Assembly (NCBI RefSeq): GCF_000719555.1
Contig: NZ_JOGX01000007.1
Span: forward strand, 124,001 to 188,000
Reading direction: 5' to 3'
DNA: 64,000 bases
Source: Streptomyces sp. NRRL F-5727
GTDB lineage: Bacteria; Actinomycetota; Actinomycetes; Streptomycetales; Streptomycetaceae
Shown: piece after piece, positions 1 to 8,486 of the stretch
How positions within the stretch are numbered: the first letter of the stretch is position 1
How the letters are laid out: every line of letters starts with the position of its first letter
Position numbers and translations under genes: made by a program
The notes under the pieces: generated by a model
Databases searched by the model: none
Seen by the model: the letters and a program-made list of their open reading frames with translations, nothing else
Told to the model about the DNA's origin: nothing

Positions 1-1
1 C

Positions 2-226
2 CGGCAGGCGGCGGTCTTCCGGGACCGGGCGGGGCGGGCGTACGCGATCGACAACCGCGATCCGTTCACCGGGGCGCAGGTGCTGTCCCGGGGGCTGATC
101 GGGACGGCGGACGGGCGGCCCTACGTGGCCTCGCCGCTCCTGAAGCAGCGCTTCGACCTGGAGACGGGCCGGTGCCTGGACGACGACGCGGTGACGGTGG
201 CGGTCTATCCCGTACGCACGGTCTAG
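2..226 (+). CDS. nirD: Nitrite reductase small subunit (NirD), 3' part only
   Basis: Partial gene cut by the left window edge: frame 2 is open to a TAG at 224-226 and gives 74 residues ending in VAVYPVRTV. The readable part contains AYAIDNRDPFTGA and SRGLIGTADGRPYVASPLLK, followed by FDLETGRCLDDD, which is the Rieske-like fold of assimilatory NAD(P)H nitrite reductase small subunits. NirD partners NirB in reducing nitrite to ammonia in the cytoplasm. NirB would be expected upstream, outside the window. No CxH...CxxH cluster motif is visible, as usual for NirD. The start and the first third of the protein are not seen. Confidence 0.85.
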   Translation, partial: RQAAVFRDRAGRAYAIDNRDPFTGAQVLSRGLIGTADGRPYVASPLLKQRFDLETGRCLDDDAVTVAVYPVRTV

Positions 227-227
227 C

Positions 228-257
228 TTGACCGATCGTTCCAGAAAGGGATAGCGT
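228..257 (+). promoter_or_regulatory. Promoter with candidate autoregulatory palindrome for the TetR gene
   Basis: TTGACC (228-233) and TAGCGT (252-257) are spaced by 18 nt, a good sigma-70-type pair. The predicted +1 falls at about 264-265, on the GTG start codon, so the transcript is probably leaderless. Between the boxes lies GACCGATCGTTC (230-241), a palindrome with one mismatched pair around CGATCG. It is the natural candidate operator for the TetR protein. Direct sequence observation; the regulation is inferred. Confidence 0.55.
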
Positions 258-264
258 CTCCGGC

Positions 265-849
265 GTGGCCAGGACCAAGGAATTCGACCCCGAGGCCGCG
301 CTCCAGGCAGCGCTCGACCTGTTCTGGGCGCGCGGCTACGAGGCGACGTCGATGGCGGACCTCGTGGCGCACCTCGGCATCGGCCGGGCCAGCATCTACG
401 CGACCTTCGGCAACAAGCACGAGCTGTACCTGAAGGCGATGGACCGCTACCTGGAGACCCGGGACCCGGGGCTCGTCGAGGAGCTGTCCGCGCCGGGCCC
501 GGCCCTGCCGGCCGTCCGGGCACTGGTCCGCCGCTTCGCCGCCGAGGCGACGGCGGAGGGACTGCGCCTGTCGGGCTGCTTCGTCACCAACTCGGCGGCG
601 GAGCTGGCCCCGCGCGATCCGGTGGTGGCCCGCCGGGTCGAGCTGAGCTGGGAGCAGATCGAGACCCTGCTGTACGCGGCGCTCACCCGGGCCCGCGCCC
701 AGGGGGAACTGCCGGAGGGGCGCGATCCGCGCACCCTCTCCCGGATGCTCCTGGTGCTGCTCCAGGGGATCCGGGTGGTCGGCAAGGCGTCGACGGACCC
801 GGCCAGGGTGCGGGACGCGGCGGAGGAGGCCCTGCGGCTGCTCGACTGA
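265..849 (+). CDS. TetR/AcrR family transcriptional regulator
   Basis: Protein of 194 residues. Residues 28-50 (TSMADLVAHLGIGRASIYATF, then GNK) form the recognition helix-turn-helix of TetR repressors, followed by HELYLKAMDRY. The rest is a variable helical ligand-binding domain in which RLSGCFVTNSAAEL resembles the COMR/TetR_C_16 type. The GTG start at 265 is preferred because it sits on the predicted +1 of a good promoter and begins the conserved ARTKEFDPEAAL segment. The gene lies 91 nt upstream of an MFS exporter on the same strand, so it probably controls that transporter and the following reductase. The ligand is unknown. Confidence 0.88.
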   Translation: MARTKEFDPEAALQAALDLFWARGYEATSMADLVAHLGIGRASIYATFGNKHELYLKAMDRYLETRDPGLVEELSAPGPALPAVRALVRRFAAEATAEGLRLSGCFVTNSAAELAPRDPVVARRVELSWEQIETLLYAALTRARAQGELPEGRDPRTLSRMLLVLLQGIRVVGKASTDPARVRDAAEEALRLLD

Positions 850-906
850 GCGGCCGCCGGACGGGCGCCCTTGCGGGGGCGCCTTTTCTCGGGGCTCTTT
901 CTGGAA

Positions 907-922
907 TGTACGGTCAAGTACA
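907..922 (+). promoter_or_regulatory. Palindromic operator TGTAC-N6-GTACA before the MFS gene
   Basis: TGTAC (907-911), GGTCAA, GTACA (918-922): a perfect 5-bp inverted repeat 19 nt before the ATG of the MFS gene. Size and position fit a TetR-type operator overlapping the promoter. The motif differs from the palindrome in front of the adjacent TetR gene, so which protein binds is open. Confidence 0.5.
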
Positions 923-940
923 GACGATGTGGGGGACGGC

Positions 941-2308
941 ATGACGACGTACCGGGGAACAGCGGCACCGAGCGCGCCCACGGCGGGCCACGGGGGTGCC
1001 CGCCGGGGGTTCGCGCTGCTCGGGACCGTCCAGGCGACGCTCATCTTCACGCTCGCCGCGCTCGCCGTGCCGCTCCCCCGGATCGCCGCCGAATTCGACC
1101 TGGACCAGGGGCGGTTGATCCTCCTCAGCGCCGCGTACGGACTGACCTTCGCGGGGCTCCTGCTGCTCGGCGGACGGCTCGCGGACCGGTACGGCGCCCG
1201 GCGCGCGCTCACCGCCGGACTGCTCCTCTTCGCCGCCGCCTCCGCGCTCGCCCCGCTCGCCACCGGTTACGCCGGGCTGCTCGGCGCCCGCTTCGCGCAG
1301 GGCGCCGGCGCCGCGCTCGTCGCCCCGGCCGCGATGGGCGCGCTGCGCGCCCTCTACCCCGAACCCGCCGCGTACGGACGGGCGATGGGCACCTGGGGCG
1401 GCCTCTCCGTCCTCGGCGCCACCGCCGGGAACCTGCTCTCCGGCGCCATCACGGCCGCCGCCTCCTGGCGCGCCTCCTTCGCCGTGCCGGTCGCCGTCGC
1501 CGTCGCCGCGCTGCTGCTCGCGCGCCGGCTGCTGCCCGCCACCCCGCCCGGCGCGGACCGCGCCCTCGACCTGCCGGGCGCCCTGCTCGCCACCGCCGGG
1601 ATCGTGCTCGCCAGCACCGGCCTGGTGCTGACCGACGCCCACCCGTGGGGCTCCGCGCCCGTCCTCGTACCGCTGCTCGGGGGGCTCGCCCTGCTCGCCG
1701 GCTTCGCCCGCGCCGAGCGCCGGGCCGCCGACCCGCTGCTCCCGCCCGGCTTCCTGCGGGACCGGCGGCGCCTCCTCGGGCTCGCCGCGGTCGCCCTCAC
1801 CGCCGCCGGCACGGCCACCGTCTTCGTCCTGCTCTCGCTCGACCTCCAGCGGGAGCGCGGCTACTCGGCGGCGCTCACCTCGGCCGCCTTCGTGCCCTTC
1901 GCCGCCGCGCTGCTCGGCGCCGGCCGGCTCGCGGGCCCGCTGATCGGCCGGTACGGGCCCGGCCGGGTCACCGCCGCCGGACTCGGCGCGGCGGGCGCCG
2001 GACTCGCGCTGCTCGCGGCCGGCTCGGGCGACCCGACCGTCCCGTACGCCCACGGGCTGCTGCCCGGCCTGCTCCTGCTGCCCGCCGGCGGGGCGCTCTC
2101 CTTCGCGGGCGCCGCCGTCCTCGCCACCGAGCGGGTCCCGGCCGACCGGGCCGGACTCGCCGGCGGCGTCCTGAACACGGCGATGGAGCTCGGACCGACC
2201 GTGGTCTTCGCCGCCCTGCTCACCCTCGGCGCCTCCGCCGCGCCGCTCGCCGCGGCGGCGGCGCTCTTCGCCGCCCTCGCCGCCCTCACCGCCCGTCTCG
2301 CCAAGTGA
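941..2308 (+). CDS. MFS transporter, drug-efflux type
   Basis: Integral membrane protein of 456 residues with many hydrophobic helices. The signature loop after TM2 is at residues 77-88 (GGRLADRYGARR, MFS motif A). DHA1/DHA2-type drug-proton antiporters have this arrangement. I chose ATG 941 over the in-frame GTG 929 because GGGGGAC at 931-937 is placed to serve as its ribosome binding site. It is preceded by a TetR gene and followed after 23 nt by a short-chain dehydrogenase, so the three may form one detoxification or efflux module. Substrate unknown. Confidence 0.85.
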   Translation: MTTYRGTAAPSAPTAGHGGARRGFALLGTVQATLIFTLAALAVPLPRIAAEFDLDQGRLILLSAAYGLTFAGLLLLGGRLADRYGARRALTAGLLLFAAASALAPLATGYAGLLGARFAQGAGAALVAPAAMGALRALYPEPAAYGRAMGTWGGLSVLGATAGNLLSGAITAAASWRASFAVPVAVAVAALLLARRLLPATPPGADRALDLPGALLATAGIVLASTGLVLTDAHPWGSAPVLVPLLGGLALLAGFARAERRAADPLLPPGFLRDRRRLLGLAAVALTAAGTATVFVLLSLDLQRERGYSAALTSAAFVPFAAALLGAGRLAGPLIGRYGPGRVTAAGLGAAGAGLALLAAGSGDPTVPYAHGLLPGLLLLPAGGALSFAGAAVLATERVPADRAGLAGGVLNTAMELGPTVVFAALLTLGASAAPLAAAAALFAALAALTARLAK

Positions 2309-2331
2309 CCACCGATTACAGGGGAGTTCCC

Positions 2332-3099
2332 ATGTCCGTCTCCGCCCGCTTCACCGGCCGCTCCGTCCTCGTCACCGGCGCCGGCTCCGGCCTGGGCCGG
2401 GAGATCGCCCGCGCCTTCGCCGCCGAGGGCGCCAGGGTGGTGGCCGCCGGCCGCACCGCCGCGGCCCTCGACGCCACCGTGGCCCTGATCGAGGCCGAAG
2501 GCGGTACCGCGACCGCCGTCACCGCCGACGTCACCCGCCCGGGCTCCACCCGCGAGCTGGTCCGCCGCACGGTCGAGACGTACGGCGGGCTCGACGTCGC
2601 CGTGAACAACGCGGGGATCTTCCGGGGCGGCCACAGCGCCGCCGACTTCCCCCTCGACGACTGGCAGGCCCTGCTCGACACCAACGTCACCGGCGTGCTG
2701 AACGCCCTCCAGGCCGAGGTCGCCCACATGCGGGCGCACGGCGGCGGCGCGATCGTCAACGTCTCGTCCAACCTGGGCCCGCACGTCCGGATCCCCGGCG
2801 TCTTCGGCTACCAGGTCTCCAAGGCGGCCGTCTCGGCGCTCACCCGCGCCGCGGCCCGCGACCACATCGCCGACGGGGTGCGGATCAACGCGGTCAGCCC
2901 GGGCGCCGCCGAGTCCACGATGTCGCTGCTGCCCGGCGAGACGGAGGCCGAGCGGGAGGTCCGGATGAAGGAGCAGTCGCCGCTCGGCCGGATCTCCTCG
3001 GCCGCCGAGGTGGCGGCGGCCGTCCTCTACCTCGCGTCGGACGCGGCGGGCTCCGCCGTCGGCACGGACCTGGTGGTCGACGGCGGCGTCTCCGCCTGA
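2332..3099 (+). CDS. Short-chain dehydrogenase/reductase (SDR)
   Basis: Classical SDR of 255 residues. The cofactor-binding TGAGSGLG is at 15-22, NNAG at 92-95, a catalytic serine in NVSS near 145-146, and the Y160-xxx-K164 pair in GYQVSKAA. The C-terminus DLVVDGGVSA is typical of the family. Arg at 41 in AAGRT suggests NADP(H) preference. ATG 2332 has GGGGAG at 2321-2326. The gene starts 23 nt after the MFS stop, so co-transcription is likely. The substrate cannot be read from sequence; annotation as 3-oxoacyl-ACP reductase-like would be generic. Confidence 0.88.
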   Translation: MSVSARFTGRSVLVTGAGSGLGREIARAFAAEGARVVAAGRTAAALDATVALIEAEGGTATAVTADVTRPGSTRELVRRTVETYGGLDVAVNNAGIFRGGHSAADFPLDDWQALLDTNVTGVLNALQAEVAHMRAHGGGAIVNVSSNLGPHVRIPGVFGYQVSKAAVSALTRAAARDHIADGVRINAVSPGAAESTMSLLPGETEAEREVRMKEQSPLGRISSAAEVAAAVLYLASDAAGSAVGTDLVVDGGVSA

Positions 3100-3115
3100 G
3101 CCCCTGCCCGGGGGG

Positions 3116-3529
3116 TCAGCCCTGCGGGGCGGCCGGGTCCATCCAGAAGACCTCCCAGTGGTGGCCGTCCGGGTCGGCGAAGGAGCGGCCGTACATGAAG
3201 CCCATGTCCATCGGCTCCTTCGCCGGGCTGCCGCCCACCTCCAGGGCCCGGTCGGCCAGCTCGTCCGTCTTCTCGCGGCTCTCGGCGCTCAGCGTGAGCA
3301 GCACCTGGGTGGTGGCGGAGGCGTCGGCGATCGCCTTGCCGGGCGCGGTGAACGTGCCGAACTTCTCCTCGGTGAGCAGCATGACGAAGATGGTGTCGCT
3401 GATCACCACACAGGCCGCGGTCTCGTCGCTGAACTGCGGGTTGATCGTGTACCCGAGCTTCTCGTAGAAGGTCTTGCTGACGTCGAGGTCCTTCACGGGC
3501 AGGTTCACGAAGATCATCTGCGGGGCCAT
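3116..3529 (-). CDS. VOC family (glyoxalase/bleomycin-resistance fold) protein
   Basis: Protein of 137 residues beginning MAPQMIFVNLPVKDLDVSKT. The paired beta-alpha-beta-beta-beta modules of vicinal oxygen chelate proteins are recognisable: FYEKLGYTINPQFSDE in the N-terminal half, and FADPDGHHWEVFWMDP with the usual C-terminal His/Glu metal ligands. This resembles the PhnB/glyoxalase-like proteins common in Streptomyces. ATG 3529 is chosen because homology begins there and a purine-rich AGAGAG lies just upstream on the minus strand; the longer open frame adds only Arg-rich sequence. The gene is convergent with the SDR, with only 16 nt between them. Function unassigned. Confidence 0.82.
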   Translation of the reverse strand: MAPQMIFVNLPVKDLDVSKTFYEKLGYTINPQFSDETAACVVISDTIFVMLLTEEKFGTFTAPGKAIADASATTQVLLTLSAESREKTDELADRALEVGGSPAKEPMDMGFMYGRSFADPDGHHWEVFWMDPAAPQG

Positions 3530-3637
3530 GGTGTGCTCTCTCTTCTCCGTCGTGCGGTTCCGCCGTGTGCGGTGCCTACGGGAGTGGAGACGGGCCGGGC
3601 GGCCGGGACTCATCGCTCCCCGGAGAAGTTTTTTCGA

Positions 3638-4105
3638 TCAGGCGGCCGAGCGCAGCGTGAGCGCCGCCAGCGGGACGAAGCCGCCGGTCCCGCCGGCCGC
3701 CGCCTCGGCCTCCGCGCCCGGACCGCCGAGCCGCTTCATCATCGAGAGGGCGATCCGCTCCCCCATCGCCTTGGCCCGGTCCGCGAGCGGCCCCCGGTGC
3801 AGCCCGTCCAGCGTGGCGTGCCAGAGCTGCACCCACCGCCCGAAGTGGGCGGGGGTGAGGGGCCGGGCGGAGTGCAGTGCCGCGTGCGGGGCGAAGGCGT
3901 CCCGGGCGTACGCGGCGGTACGGAAGAGGGCGCGCTCCCAGAAGTCGGCGATGCGCGGGAGGTGGACCTCCAGGTCGGTGCCGGCGACCTCCGTGAAGAA
4001 CGGGCCGATGAGGGGATCGGCGAAGGCGGCCGAGTAGAAACGGCGCAACAGCACGTCGAGGTCGTCGCGGCCGCCGATGTCGGTGAGCTCCCGGGTCTCG
4101 CGCAT
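3638..4105 (-). CDS. Group III-like truncated haemoglobin
   Basis: Protein of 155 residues. Residues 23-37 (FYSAAFADPLIGPFF) and 49-60 (LPRIADFWERAL) match the short globin fold of group III truncated haemoglobins, and H96 in WVQLWHATLD is the expected proximal haem ligand. Family members bind O2 or NO; the physiological role here is unknown. The Ala/Gly-rich C-terminal tail (about 125-150) is an extension. ATG 4105 gives the family's usual N-terminus; no strong ribosome binding site is visible. It is divergent from the SRPBCC gene, with 72 nt between them. Confidence 0.85.
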   Translation of the reverse strand: MRETRELTDIGGRDDLDVLLRRFYSAAFADPLIGPFFTEVAGTDLEVHLPRIADFWERALFRTAAYARDAFAPHAALHSARPLTPAHFGRWVQLWHATLDGLHRGPLADRAKAMGERIALSMMKRLGGPGAEAEAAAGGTGGFVPLAALTLRSAA

Positions 4106-4177
4106 AGGCCCAGTCTGCCGGTCGCGACCCCCCGCCCCCCAGTGCCGAAGGTCCCGTCCGTGGCTATCTTCGGGGAT

Positions 4178-4744
4178 ATGAGCAGTGGCAGGCGCATCAC
4201 CGAGAAGCTGTCGGACGAGGCCCTGACGGCGGCCACCGGCCGGGGCTGGGCGGAGTGGTTCGCCCGGCTCGACGCCTGGGGCGCGGCCGACCGCGGCCAC
4301 ACCGAGATCGCCCGCCACCTGGTCGAGGACGAGGGCGTCGGCGGCTGGCACGCCCAGTCGGTGACCGTCGGCTACGAGCAGGAGCGGGGCCTGCGGGAGG
4401 TGGGCCAGTCGGGCGACGGCGACTGGCAGGCGAGCGCGAGCAGGACCGTCGCCGCGCCCGCCGCCCGGGTCACCGACGCCTTCGTCGACCCGGAGCTGCG
4501 CCGCCGCTGGCTGCCGGACGGCGGGCTCGAACTCCGTACCCACCGCTCCGGGAAGTCGCTCACGGCCGACTGGCAGGGCGGTCCGAGCCGGATCTCGGTC
4601 CATCTCACGCCGAAGGGCGACACGAAGACCCTGGTGGGCCTCGGCCACCTGAAGCTGCCGGACGCGGACGCGGTGGCGGCGTACAAGGAGTTCTGGCGCG
4701 ACCGGCTGACCGCGCTCAGGACGCTGCTCGAGTCCAGCGGCTGA
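4178..4744 (+). CDS. DUF4287-like plus SRPBCC domain protein
   Basis: Protein of 188 residues. The N-terminal 70 residues (ATGRGWAEWFARLDAWGAAD to GYEQERGLRE) look like a DUF4287 segment, a short helical domain with a conserved Trp and GY-E-RG motif. Residues about 80-188 read as an SRPBCC/AHSA1 lipid-binding domain (SRTVAAPAARVTDAFVDPEL, then RRRWLP). I place the start at ATG 4178, just after a TATCTT box, so the message may be nearly leaderless. The 3' end overlaps the convergent downstream gene by 29 nt. Ligand and role unknown. Confidence 0.75.
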   Translation: MSSGRRITEKLSDEALTAATGRGWAEWFARLDAWGAADRGHTEIARHLVEDEGVGGWHAQSVTVGYEQERGLREVGQSGDGDWQASASRTVAAPAARVTDAFVDPELRRRWLPDGGLELRTHRSGKSLTADWQGGPSRISVHLTPKGDTKTLVGLGHLKLPDADAVAAYKEFWRDRLTALRTLLESSG

Positions 4745-5762
4745 GGGTGCCGCTCACCTGGTCGTAGGTGAGCCAGGTGCCGTCGCCGAGGGGGCGGACG
4801 TAGCCGGTGACGGCGCCGGGGTAGCCGAGCCGCCCCAGGGGCTTCAGGGTCGCCGCGTCCAGGAGCGCGTGGCGTACGGGGTCGTCGGTGCCGTACTCGT
4901 GGCCGGTGGAGCCGAGGACGGTGTCCGCGTCGACGAAGCCCGCGCACCAGTCCCAGCGGTCCGGGCCGGGGCCGGTGGGCTCCGCCTCGGCGAGGAGGGT
5001 GCCGTCCAGGTCGTGGAGCTGGAGGTCGGCGCCGTAGTGCTCGACCGTCAGGAACCGGCCGTTCTCGGGGTGGACGTCGAGCAGGATCCGGTCGAGGCCC
5101 TCGTTGAGGTCCCGTACGACGAGGTCCTCGCCGTCCCGGCGGGCCCAGTACAGCAGGATCCCGTCCTGGCCCATGCCGACGCAGAGCGCCATGTGCGCGC
5201 CGTCGGGCAGCGACTGGTGGTGGGATCCGGAGGCGTAGCTGTCGGTCAGCGGGACGCGGGCCAGTTCGCGGCCGTCGCGCGCGTCGAGGACGACCCAGAG
5301 CTCCTGGTACTCCGTGTCCGCGGCGACGACGTGCGCCCAGACGAGCCGGCCGTCGTCGGAGACCCGGACGGACCCGTGCTCGCTGCCGGGACACACCTGC
5401 TGCTCGTCGCCGCTGTGCTCGTGGTCGAGCTCCGGGCCCCAGCAGCCGTGCCGGTACTCCCACAGCGCGCCCCCGCCGACCGCCACGGCGCGGACGGACC
5501 GCTGCCCCGAGAAGACGACGAAGGAGCCGTCGGGTGCGGCCGAGTGCACGCCGCAGTCCCAGCCGGGCCAGGGCAGGGGGACGACGGCGAGCGGCGAGGT
5601 CTCCCCGGCGCACAGCGCCGCCACGTCGTGGACCTCCAGATCGGCGCCCTGGCGCAGGAGGAGGCGCCGGGTGCCGTCGGCACGGGCCTCGTGGAAGTCG
5701 TCGACCACGGCCCTCCCACCCGGCAGCCGTACCGATCCGAGCAACTGTGCGGTGATCGTCAT
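4716..5762 (-). CDS. Conserved hypothetical protein, beta-propeller-like
   Basis: Soluble protein of 348 residues with no signal peptide. It contains repeated strand-turn units such as SPLAVVPLPWPGWDCGVHSA, HGSVRVSDDGRLVWAHVVAA, FLTVEHYGADLQLHDLDGTL and VRPLGDGTWLTYD. These suggest a WD40- or PQQ-like propeller, but no consensus WD repeat is clear. No catalytic motif is visible. The start codon is the ATG at 5762. Its last 29 nt overlap the 3' end of the convergent SRPBCC gene. Function unknown. Confidence 0.7.
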   Translation of the reverse strand: MTITAQLLGSVRLPGGRAVVDDFHEARADGTRRLLLRQGADLEVHDVAALCAGETSPLAVVPLPWPGWDCGVHSAAPDGSFVVFSGQRSVRAVAVGGGALWEYRHGCWGPELDHEHSGDEQQVCPGSEHGSVRVSDDGRLVWAHVVAADTEYQELWVVLDARDGRELARVPLTDSYASGSHHQSLPDGAHMALCVGMGQDGILLYWARRDGEDLVVRDLNEGLDRILLDVHPENGRFLTVEHYGADLQLHDLDGTLLAEAEPTGPGPDRWDWCAGFVDADTVLGSTGHEYGTDDPVRHALLDAATLKPLGRLGYPGAVTGYVRPLGDGTWLTYDQVSGTLSRWTRAAS

Positions 5763-5928
5763 GGCGCGAACCTAGCGCCCCGCTCCGACACCGACTCCCC
5801 CGCCCCGCGCCCGCCCCTTCCCCGTCACCGTTTGTTGATGCACAGTCAATTCCGCCCTCCTAGATTCCCCTCGCGCGGCCCCGCCGCTGACCGTGCGGCG
5901 GGCGGTCACACACCCCTGGAGAGAAGAC

Positions 5929-7089
5929 GTGGAGCGACGCAGTTTCCTGCGTGGAGCGGTCATCGGCACATCGGCGGCCGCCTTCGGCGGCACCCTGATG
6001 CGGGGCGCCGCCTACGCGGCCCCCGCCCAGCCCGGCGCCGGCCCCTACGGCGCGCTCGGCCCCGCGAACGCGAACGGCATCATGCTGCCCGCCGGCTTCA
6101 CCAGCCGGATCGTCGCCCGCTCGGGACAGACCGTCCCCGGCACCTCGTACACCTGGCACAACGCCCCCGACGGCGGCGCCTGCTACGCCGACGGCACCGG
6201 CTGGATCTACGTCTCCAACTCGGAGATCTCCAGCACCGGCGGCGCGAGCGCGATCAGGTTCGACGCGTCCGGCAACGTCACCTCGGCCTACCGGATCCTG
6301 TCCAACACCAACCGCAACTGCGCGGGCGGCAAGACCCCGTGGAACACCTGGCTCTCCTGCGAGGAGGTCGACACCGGCTACGTCTACGAGACCGACCCGT
6401 GGGGCGTGAACGCCGCCGTCCGCCGGGCCGCGATGGGCCGGTTCAACCACGAGGCCGCCGCCGCCGACCCGGTGCGCCGGGTGGTCTACCTGACCGAGGA
6501 CAAGTCGGACGGCCGCTTCTACCGGTTCGTGCCCAGCACCTGGGGCAACCTCTCCTCCGGCACCCTCCAGGTCCTCACAGCCGGGTCCGGCACCTCGGGC
6601 TCCTTCTCCTGGGCGAACGTCCCCGACCCGGACGGCTCCCCCACCGCGACCCGCTACCAGGTCTCCGGCGCCAAGGTCTTCAACGGCGGCGAGGGCTGCC
6701 ACTACGCCAACGACACCGTCTGGTTCACCACCAAGGGCGACAACCGCCTCTGGCAGCTGAACCTCGCCAACAACACCTACGAGCTCGCCTACGACGACTC
6801 GCTGGTGCCCGGCGGCGCCGCCCCGCTCACCGGCGTGGACAACGTCACCGGCTCCTCCTCCGGCGACCTGTTCATCGCCGAGGACGGCGGCAACATGGAG
6901 ATCTGCCTGATCACGCCGGACGACGTCGTGGCGCCGTTCCTGCGGATCACCGGCCAGTCCTCCTCCGAGATCTGCGGCCCCGCCTTCTCCCCCGACGGCA
7001 GCCGGCTGTACTTCTCCAGCCAGCGCGGCACCACCGGCAGCTCCTCGGGCGGCATCACCTACGAGGTGACCGGCCCGTTCCGGGCGTAA
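5929..7089 (+). CDS. Tat-exported PhoX/DUF839-family protein
   Basis: Protein of 386 residues starting VERRSFLRGAVIGTSAAAFG. The twin-arginine motif RRSFLRG (3-9), a hydrophobic stretch and a probable cleavage site after AYA (about residue 30) indicate folded export by Tat. The mature part resembles PhoX-like proteins of the DUF839 family (LSCEEVDTGYVYETDPWG, GRFNHEAAAADPVR, LTEDKSDGRFYRF), which are Ca/Fe-dependent phosphatases or related. The protein is shorter than classical PhoX, so phosphatase activity is uncertain. GTG 5929 is preferred to GTG 5893 because GGAGAGAAG lies at 5918-5926. No PHO box was recognised upstream. Confidence 0.8.
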   Translation: MERRSFLRGAVIGTSAAAFGGTLMRGAAYAAPAQPGAGPYGALGPANANGIMLPAGFTSRIVARSGQTVPGTSYTWHNAPDGGACYADGTGWIYVSNSEISSTGGASAIRFDASGNVTSAYRILSNTNRNCAGGKTPWNTWLSCEEVDTGYVYETDPWGVNAAVRRAAMGRFNHEAAAADPVRRVVYLTEDKSDGRFYRFVPSTWGNLSSGTLQVLTAGSGTSGSFSWANVPDPDGSPTATRYQVSGAKVFNGGEGCHYANDTVWFTTKGDNRLWQLNLANNTYELAYDDSLVPGGAAPLTGVDNVTGSSSGDLFIAEDGGNMEICLITPDDVVAPFLRITGQSSSEICGPAFSPDGSRLYFSSQRGTTGSSSGGITYEVTGPFRA

Positions 7090-8087
7090 CAGCGCACCTC
7101 CCCGCGCCGCTGGGCCCCGCCTCCGCCGAGGAGCGCGGCGCCCAGCGGCGTCAGCGTGTGCAGCACCGCGTTCCCGTGCCGGAGGGTCGCTATCAGGCCC
7201 GCCTCCCGCAGCACGCCCGCGTGCTGGCTCGCCGAGGCGAGCGACACCCCGGCCCGCCGCGCCAGCTCGCTCGTCGTCCCGCCGTCCCCGATGGCCTGGA
7301 GGACCTCCGCTCGGGTCTGGCCCACCAGCTTCGCCAGCGAGGAGACGCCCGGCGGGCGGACCGTGGGCGACTCCCCGTGGGTCACCGGATAGACCAGCAC
7401 CGGCGGCAGCGCCGGATCCCGCAGCATCACCGGCGTGCCCCGGCAGAAGTACGACGGCTGGAGCAGCAGCCCCCGCCCGTCCAGGTGCACGTCCCGGTCG
7501 ACCGGGTAGGCCGCCTCCAGGACCGGCGCCCGCCAGGTCAGCATCGGCGGCAGCGAGTCGAGCAGCTCCTCCGCGCCCCCGTCGAGGACGGCCCGCCCGC
7601 GCCGGGCCCGGTCCGCCTCCACCCGGGCCTGGATGTGCGGCCAGTACGGCTCCACGGCCGCCCGGTGGTAGCTGCGCAGCGCCCCGAGCAGCCGGTCGAA
7701 GGGCTCCGGGCCGCCGTCGGCGAGGGCCCGCAGCGAGTGCGGCACGGTGCGGCCGCCGCTCCGGTCGGCGGCCAGCAGGGTCAGCTCCGAGCGGAGCCGG
7801 CCGGGTGCGGTCGCGCGGACCGCCTGGAGCCCGTCGTCGAGGCCGTGGAGGCCCTCCGCCGGGGTGAGGAAATCGGGGAAATAGCCGCGGCTCGGGACCA
7901 GCGCCGCCAGCAGCCGGGTCTCCCCGCCGAGCCGCGCCCTGGTTTCCGTACGCCATCCGCCGAACACCACCGGGCCGCGCCGGTCCCTTAAACGGTGAAA
8001 GCTGAGAATCGTTTCCCACAGGACGTCAGGACGGGCGGCGATCCGCACCCCCGCCAGATCGCCCGCGGTGAAATGAATACGAAGCAT
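7059..8087 (-). CDS. ArsR-type winged-helix regulator with large N-terminal domain
   Basis: Protein of 342 residues beginning MLRIHFTAGDLAGVRIAARP. The C-terminal 90 residues carry an ArsR-like helix-turn-helix (TTSELARRAGVSLASASQHA, then GVLREAGLI) and a wing. The N-terminal part is of the DUF5937 type that precedes such HTHs in many Streptomyces regulators. ATG 8087 is preceded on its strand by GGTGGGGA, a good ribosome binding site. A CATACT box near 8128-8133 may be the -10. The gene overlaps the 3' end of the PhoX-like gene by 31 nt. Target genes are not indicated by context. Confidence 0.8.
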   Translation of the reverse strand: MLRIHFTAGDLAGVRIAARPDVLWETILSFHRLRDRRGPVVFGGWRTETRARLGGETRLLAALVPSRGYFPDFLTPAEGLHGLDDGLQAVRATAPGRLRSELTLLAADRSGGRTVPHSLRALADGGPEPFDRLLGALRSYHRAAVEPYWPHIQARVEADRARRGRAVLDGGAEELLDSLPPMLTWRAPVLEAAYPVDRDVHLDGRGLLLQPSYFCRGTPVMLRDPALPPVLVYPVTHGESPTVRPPGVSSLAKLVGQTRAEVLQAIGDGGTTSELARRAGVSLASASQHAGVLREAGLIATLRHGNAVLHTLTPLGAALLGGGGAQRRGEVRCYARNGPVTS

Positions 8088-8336
8088 GAAGTCCCCACCT
8101 GTGCACTCGCAACCACCCCGCGATCGAGTATGCACTCCATCACTGCACGTTACCAGGGTGTTTCAGCCACAGTTGAAAAGCATCGCGGCGAACACGGCCC
8201 AACGGAAATGCTGTGCGGGTCGGGCAGGAAACCTTCAGGACCGAGGTGACGTGGTGAAGACCGTGGGGGGCTTTGCCCCGTCCGGCGGCGGTCGGCGAGG
8301 GTTGCGGCTCACCTGCCCGACACCGTGAAAAGGGTG

Positions 8337-8364
8337 TGGCCCCCGGGTGGGGATCCGGGGGCCA
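8337..8364. terminator. Hairpin, possible terminator
   Basis: Perfect 10-bp stem TGGCCCCCGG / CCGGGGGCCA with an 8-nt loop. There is no T-run on either side. It could be a secondary terminator or RNA-processing hairpin downstream of ppdK. Confidence 0.45.
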
Positions 8365-8447
8365 CAGCCGAAACGTCCGCAAACACAGACGTTCAATTTC
8401 CAATAATTCAATGCGGACGTAATTGCGCATGAATCTGACGTGAAAAC

Positions 8448-8486
8448 GACGGGACGGACACCTCCGCACAAGGTGTCCGTCCCGTC
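8448..8486 (-). terminator. Intrinsic terminator of ppdK
   Basis: Perfect 16-bp stem beginning GACGGGACGGACACCT with a 7-nt loop, starting 97 nt after the ppdK stop. Read on the minus strand it is followed by GTTTTCACG, a short T-run. Confidence 0.75.
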
